Source: Paracoccaceae bacterium
Lineage (GTDB): Bacteria > Pseudomonadota > Alphaproteobacteria > Rhodobacterales > Rhodobacteraceae
DNA length: 35,895 bases
Assembly: GCA_014879735.1 (NCBI GenBank)
Contig: JACSRN010000041.1
Coordinates: 1-35,895, forward strand
Direction of reading: 5' to 3'
Shown: positions 34,598 through 35,895 of the stretch, in pieces
How the letters are laid out: the number at the start of each line of letters is the position of its first letter
Numbering within the stretch: the first letter of the stretch is position 1
Program-made: the position numbers and the translations under genes
Notes under the pieces: generated by a model
Databases searched by the model: none
The model's input: the letters and a program-made list of their open reading frames with translations, nothing else
What the model was told of the DNA's origin: nothing

Positions 34598-34699
34598 AAG
34601 GCAAGCGGAAACTTCAAGATGCCGGCTAAAGCACTTTTCGGTTCTGCTGGAAAATCGCGCGCTCTTTCGCGTCGGCGGCCCGGTTGCTAGGGTAGAAGG

Positions 34700-35895
34700 A
34701 TGTCAGCCGCGCCGCGATTCATCCATCTCCGGAGCCATACCGAACATTCGCTGCTGGAAGGCGCGGTGCCGGTGAAGAAACTGGTCAAGCTGGCCGCCGG
34801 CGCGGGGATGCCAGCCATTGCCGTGACCGATACGAACAACATGTTCTGTGCGCTGGAGTTTTCCAGCCATGCCCGGGATGCCGGGCTGCAGCCGATCCTC
34901 GGTTGCCAGATCGCGCTGGCGCATGACCCCGGGCAGCCCGGCGAAAGGCCGCGGTTGCCGGCCCCCGTCGTGCTACTGGCGCAGGACGAGGCCGGCTACG
35001 GCAACCTGATGGCGCTGAACAGCTGCCTGTATCTTGGCAAGGGCGGGCAGTTGCCGCAGGTGACGCTGGAGGATCTGGCGGCGCATGGCGAAGGGCTGAT
35101 CTGCCTTTCTGGCGGGCCGGACGGGCCGATGGGGCGGTTTTTCCGCCAGGGCCAGGCGCCGAAGGCCCGCGCGCTGGCCGAAAGGCTGTCGGCCATCTAT
35201 CCCGACCGATTCTACATCGAATTGCAGCGCCACCCCGGCGAGGGCGGCCGGCTGCCCGAGGGCGAGGTCGACAGCGAGCGGGGACTGGTGGATCTGGCCT
35301 ATGACATGGGTCTGCCGCTGGTGGCGACAAACGACGTCTACTTCCCCAAGGCGGACATGTACGAGGCGCATGACGCGCTGATCTGCATCGCCGAGGGCGC
35401 CTATGTCGACCAGCAGGAGCCGCGCCGCCGGCTGACGCCGCAGCATTACCTGAAATCCGAAGCGGAGATGGTGGCGTTGTTCGCCGACCTGCCCGAGGCG
35501 GTCGAAAACACCGTCGAGATCGCCCGGCGCTGCGCCTATATGGCATCCAAGCGCAAGCCGATCCTGCCGCGCTTTGCCGACGACGAGGTCGAGGAACTGC
35601 GCCGGCAAGCCTGGGACGGGCTGGAAAAGCGCCTTGCCGTCATTCCGATGGCGGGCAGCCGCGAGGATTACGAAGAGCGCCTCAGGTTCGAAATCGATAT
35701 TATCGAGCGGATGGGATTCCCTGGATACTTTCTAATCGTGTCCGATTTCATCAAATGGGCCAAGGCGCATGGCATTCCCGTGGGGCCGGGCCGGGGGTCG
35801 GGCGCGGGCTCGCTGGTGGCCTATGCGCTGACGATCACCGATCTCGATCCGTTGCAGTTCGGGCTGCTGTTCGAGCGCTTCCTCAATCCCGAACG
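34700..35895 (+). CDS. dnaE: DNA polymerase III alpha subunit, N-terminal part
   Basis: This is the replicative DNA polymerase catalytic subunit, cut by the window end after about 398 residues of an expected 1,100-1,200. The N-terminal PHP domain is clear: [20 protein letters not shown], then [15 protein letters not shown] and, later, [21 protein letters not shown]. The polymerase domain begins with [17 protein letters not shown] and [24 protein letters not shown]. The start in [12 protein letters not shown] form fits the replicative type rather than the error-prone DnaE2/ImuC. A weak AGAAGG abuts the ATG. It is divergent from xdhA with 216 bp between them, and the last codon is incomplete. 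Confidence 0.95.
   Translation, partial: MSAAPRFIHLRSHTEHSLLEGAVPVKKLVKLAAGAGMPAIAVTDTNNMFCALEFSSHARDAGLQPILGCQIALAHDPGQPGERPRLPAPVVLLAQDEAGYGNLMALNSCLYLGKGGQLPQVTLEDLAAHGEGLICLSGGPDGPMGRFFRQGQAPKARALAERLSAIYPDRFYIELQRHPGEGGRLPEGEVDSERGLVDLAYDMGLPLVATNDVYFPKADMYEAHDALICIAEGAYVDQQEPRRRLTPQHYLKSEAEMVALFADLPEAVENTVEIARRCAYMASKRKPILPRFADDEVEELRRQAWDGLEKRLAVIPMAGSREDYEERLRFEIDIIERMGFPGYFLIVSDFIKWAKAHGIPVGPGRGSGAGSLVAYALTITDLDPLQFGLLFERFLNPE

Overview
The window looks like chromosome of a GC-rich alphaproteobacterium of the Rhodobacteraceae (Paracoccus/Rhodobacter type). The pointers are the sucC-sucD-sucA-odhB order, a separate F0 ATP synthase operon with a b' subunit (atpI-B-E-F'-F), an xdhABC set like that of Rhodobacter capsulatus, and one copy of what I recognise from memory as a Rhodobacteraceae G/C-run repeat. 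Most of it is conserved metabolism. I see no phage, transposon, CRISPR array, tRNA or rRNA.

Layout. (1) 1-6324, minus strand: TCA-cycle operon sucC, a small lipoprotein, sucD, a DUF805 membrane protein, sucA and the start of odhB (cut by the window edge). Upstream of sucC are three 10-bp palindromes spaced exactly 21 bp apart. (2) 6542-8324, minus: a secreted protein of unknown function with an EF-hand-like loop, then an ArsR-type regulator. (3) 8551-11147, plus: the F0 half of ATP synthase, with a likely sigma70-type promoter, a strong hairpin after atpE and a terminator. (4) 11242-12803, minus: a FadR-type GntR regulator with a likely self-operator, and an OmpA-family lipoprotein with its own terminator. 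(5) 13087-15653: divergent DNA repair genes (Ada-like methyltransferase and endonuclease III) and a PfkB-family kinase overlapping nth by 4 nt. (6) 15688-18866: zinc uptake, znuA divergent from zur-znuC-znuB with a Zur-box-like site between them. (7) 19102-24978: a dimethylglycine/sarcosine dehydrogenase-type enzyme, a DeoR regulator divergent from a small DUF4406-like protein, a GH25 lysozyme lipoprotein and a D-amino-acid-oxidase-type flavoenzyme. (8) 25059-34483, minus: one tightly packed unit, xdhA-xdhB-xdhC, ABC ATPase, two permeases and a BMP-family binding protein, closed by a terminator. It looks like purine uptake joined to hypoxanthine/xanthine oxidation. (9) 34700-end, plus: the 5' part of dnaE.

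How the parts work together: regions 1 and 3 supply the TCA cycle and the proton channel of ATP synthase; region 6 is a self-contained zinc-responsive importer; region 8 couples import of a purine-like solute to its oxidation. No gene-free stretch exceeds about 285 bases. The two longest are 12804-13086 (nothing convincing seen) and 23625-23898 (only a doubtful overlapping ORF).

I did not find a clearly new multi-gene system. The observations most worth checking are the three-site operator array before sucC, the repeat element translated as the XdhA inter-domain linker, the DeoR/DUF4406 pair with phased repeats, the His-rich ZnuC tail, and the alternative hairpins between xdhA and dnaE.
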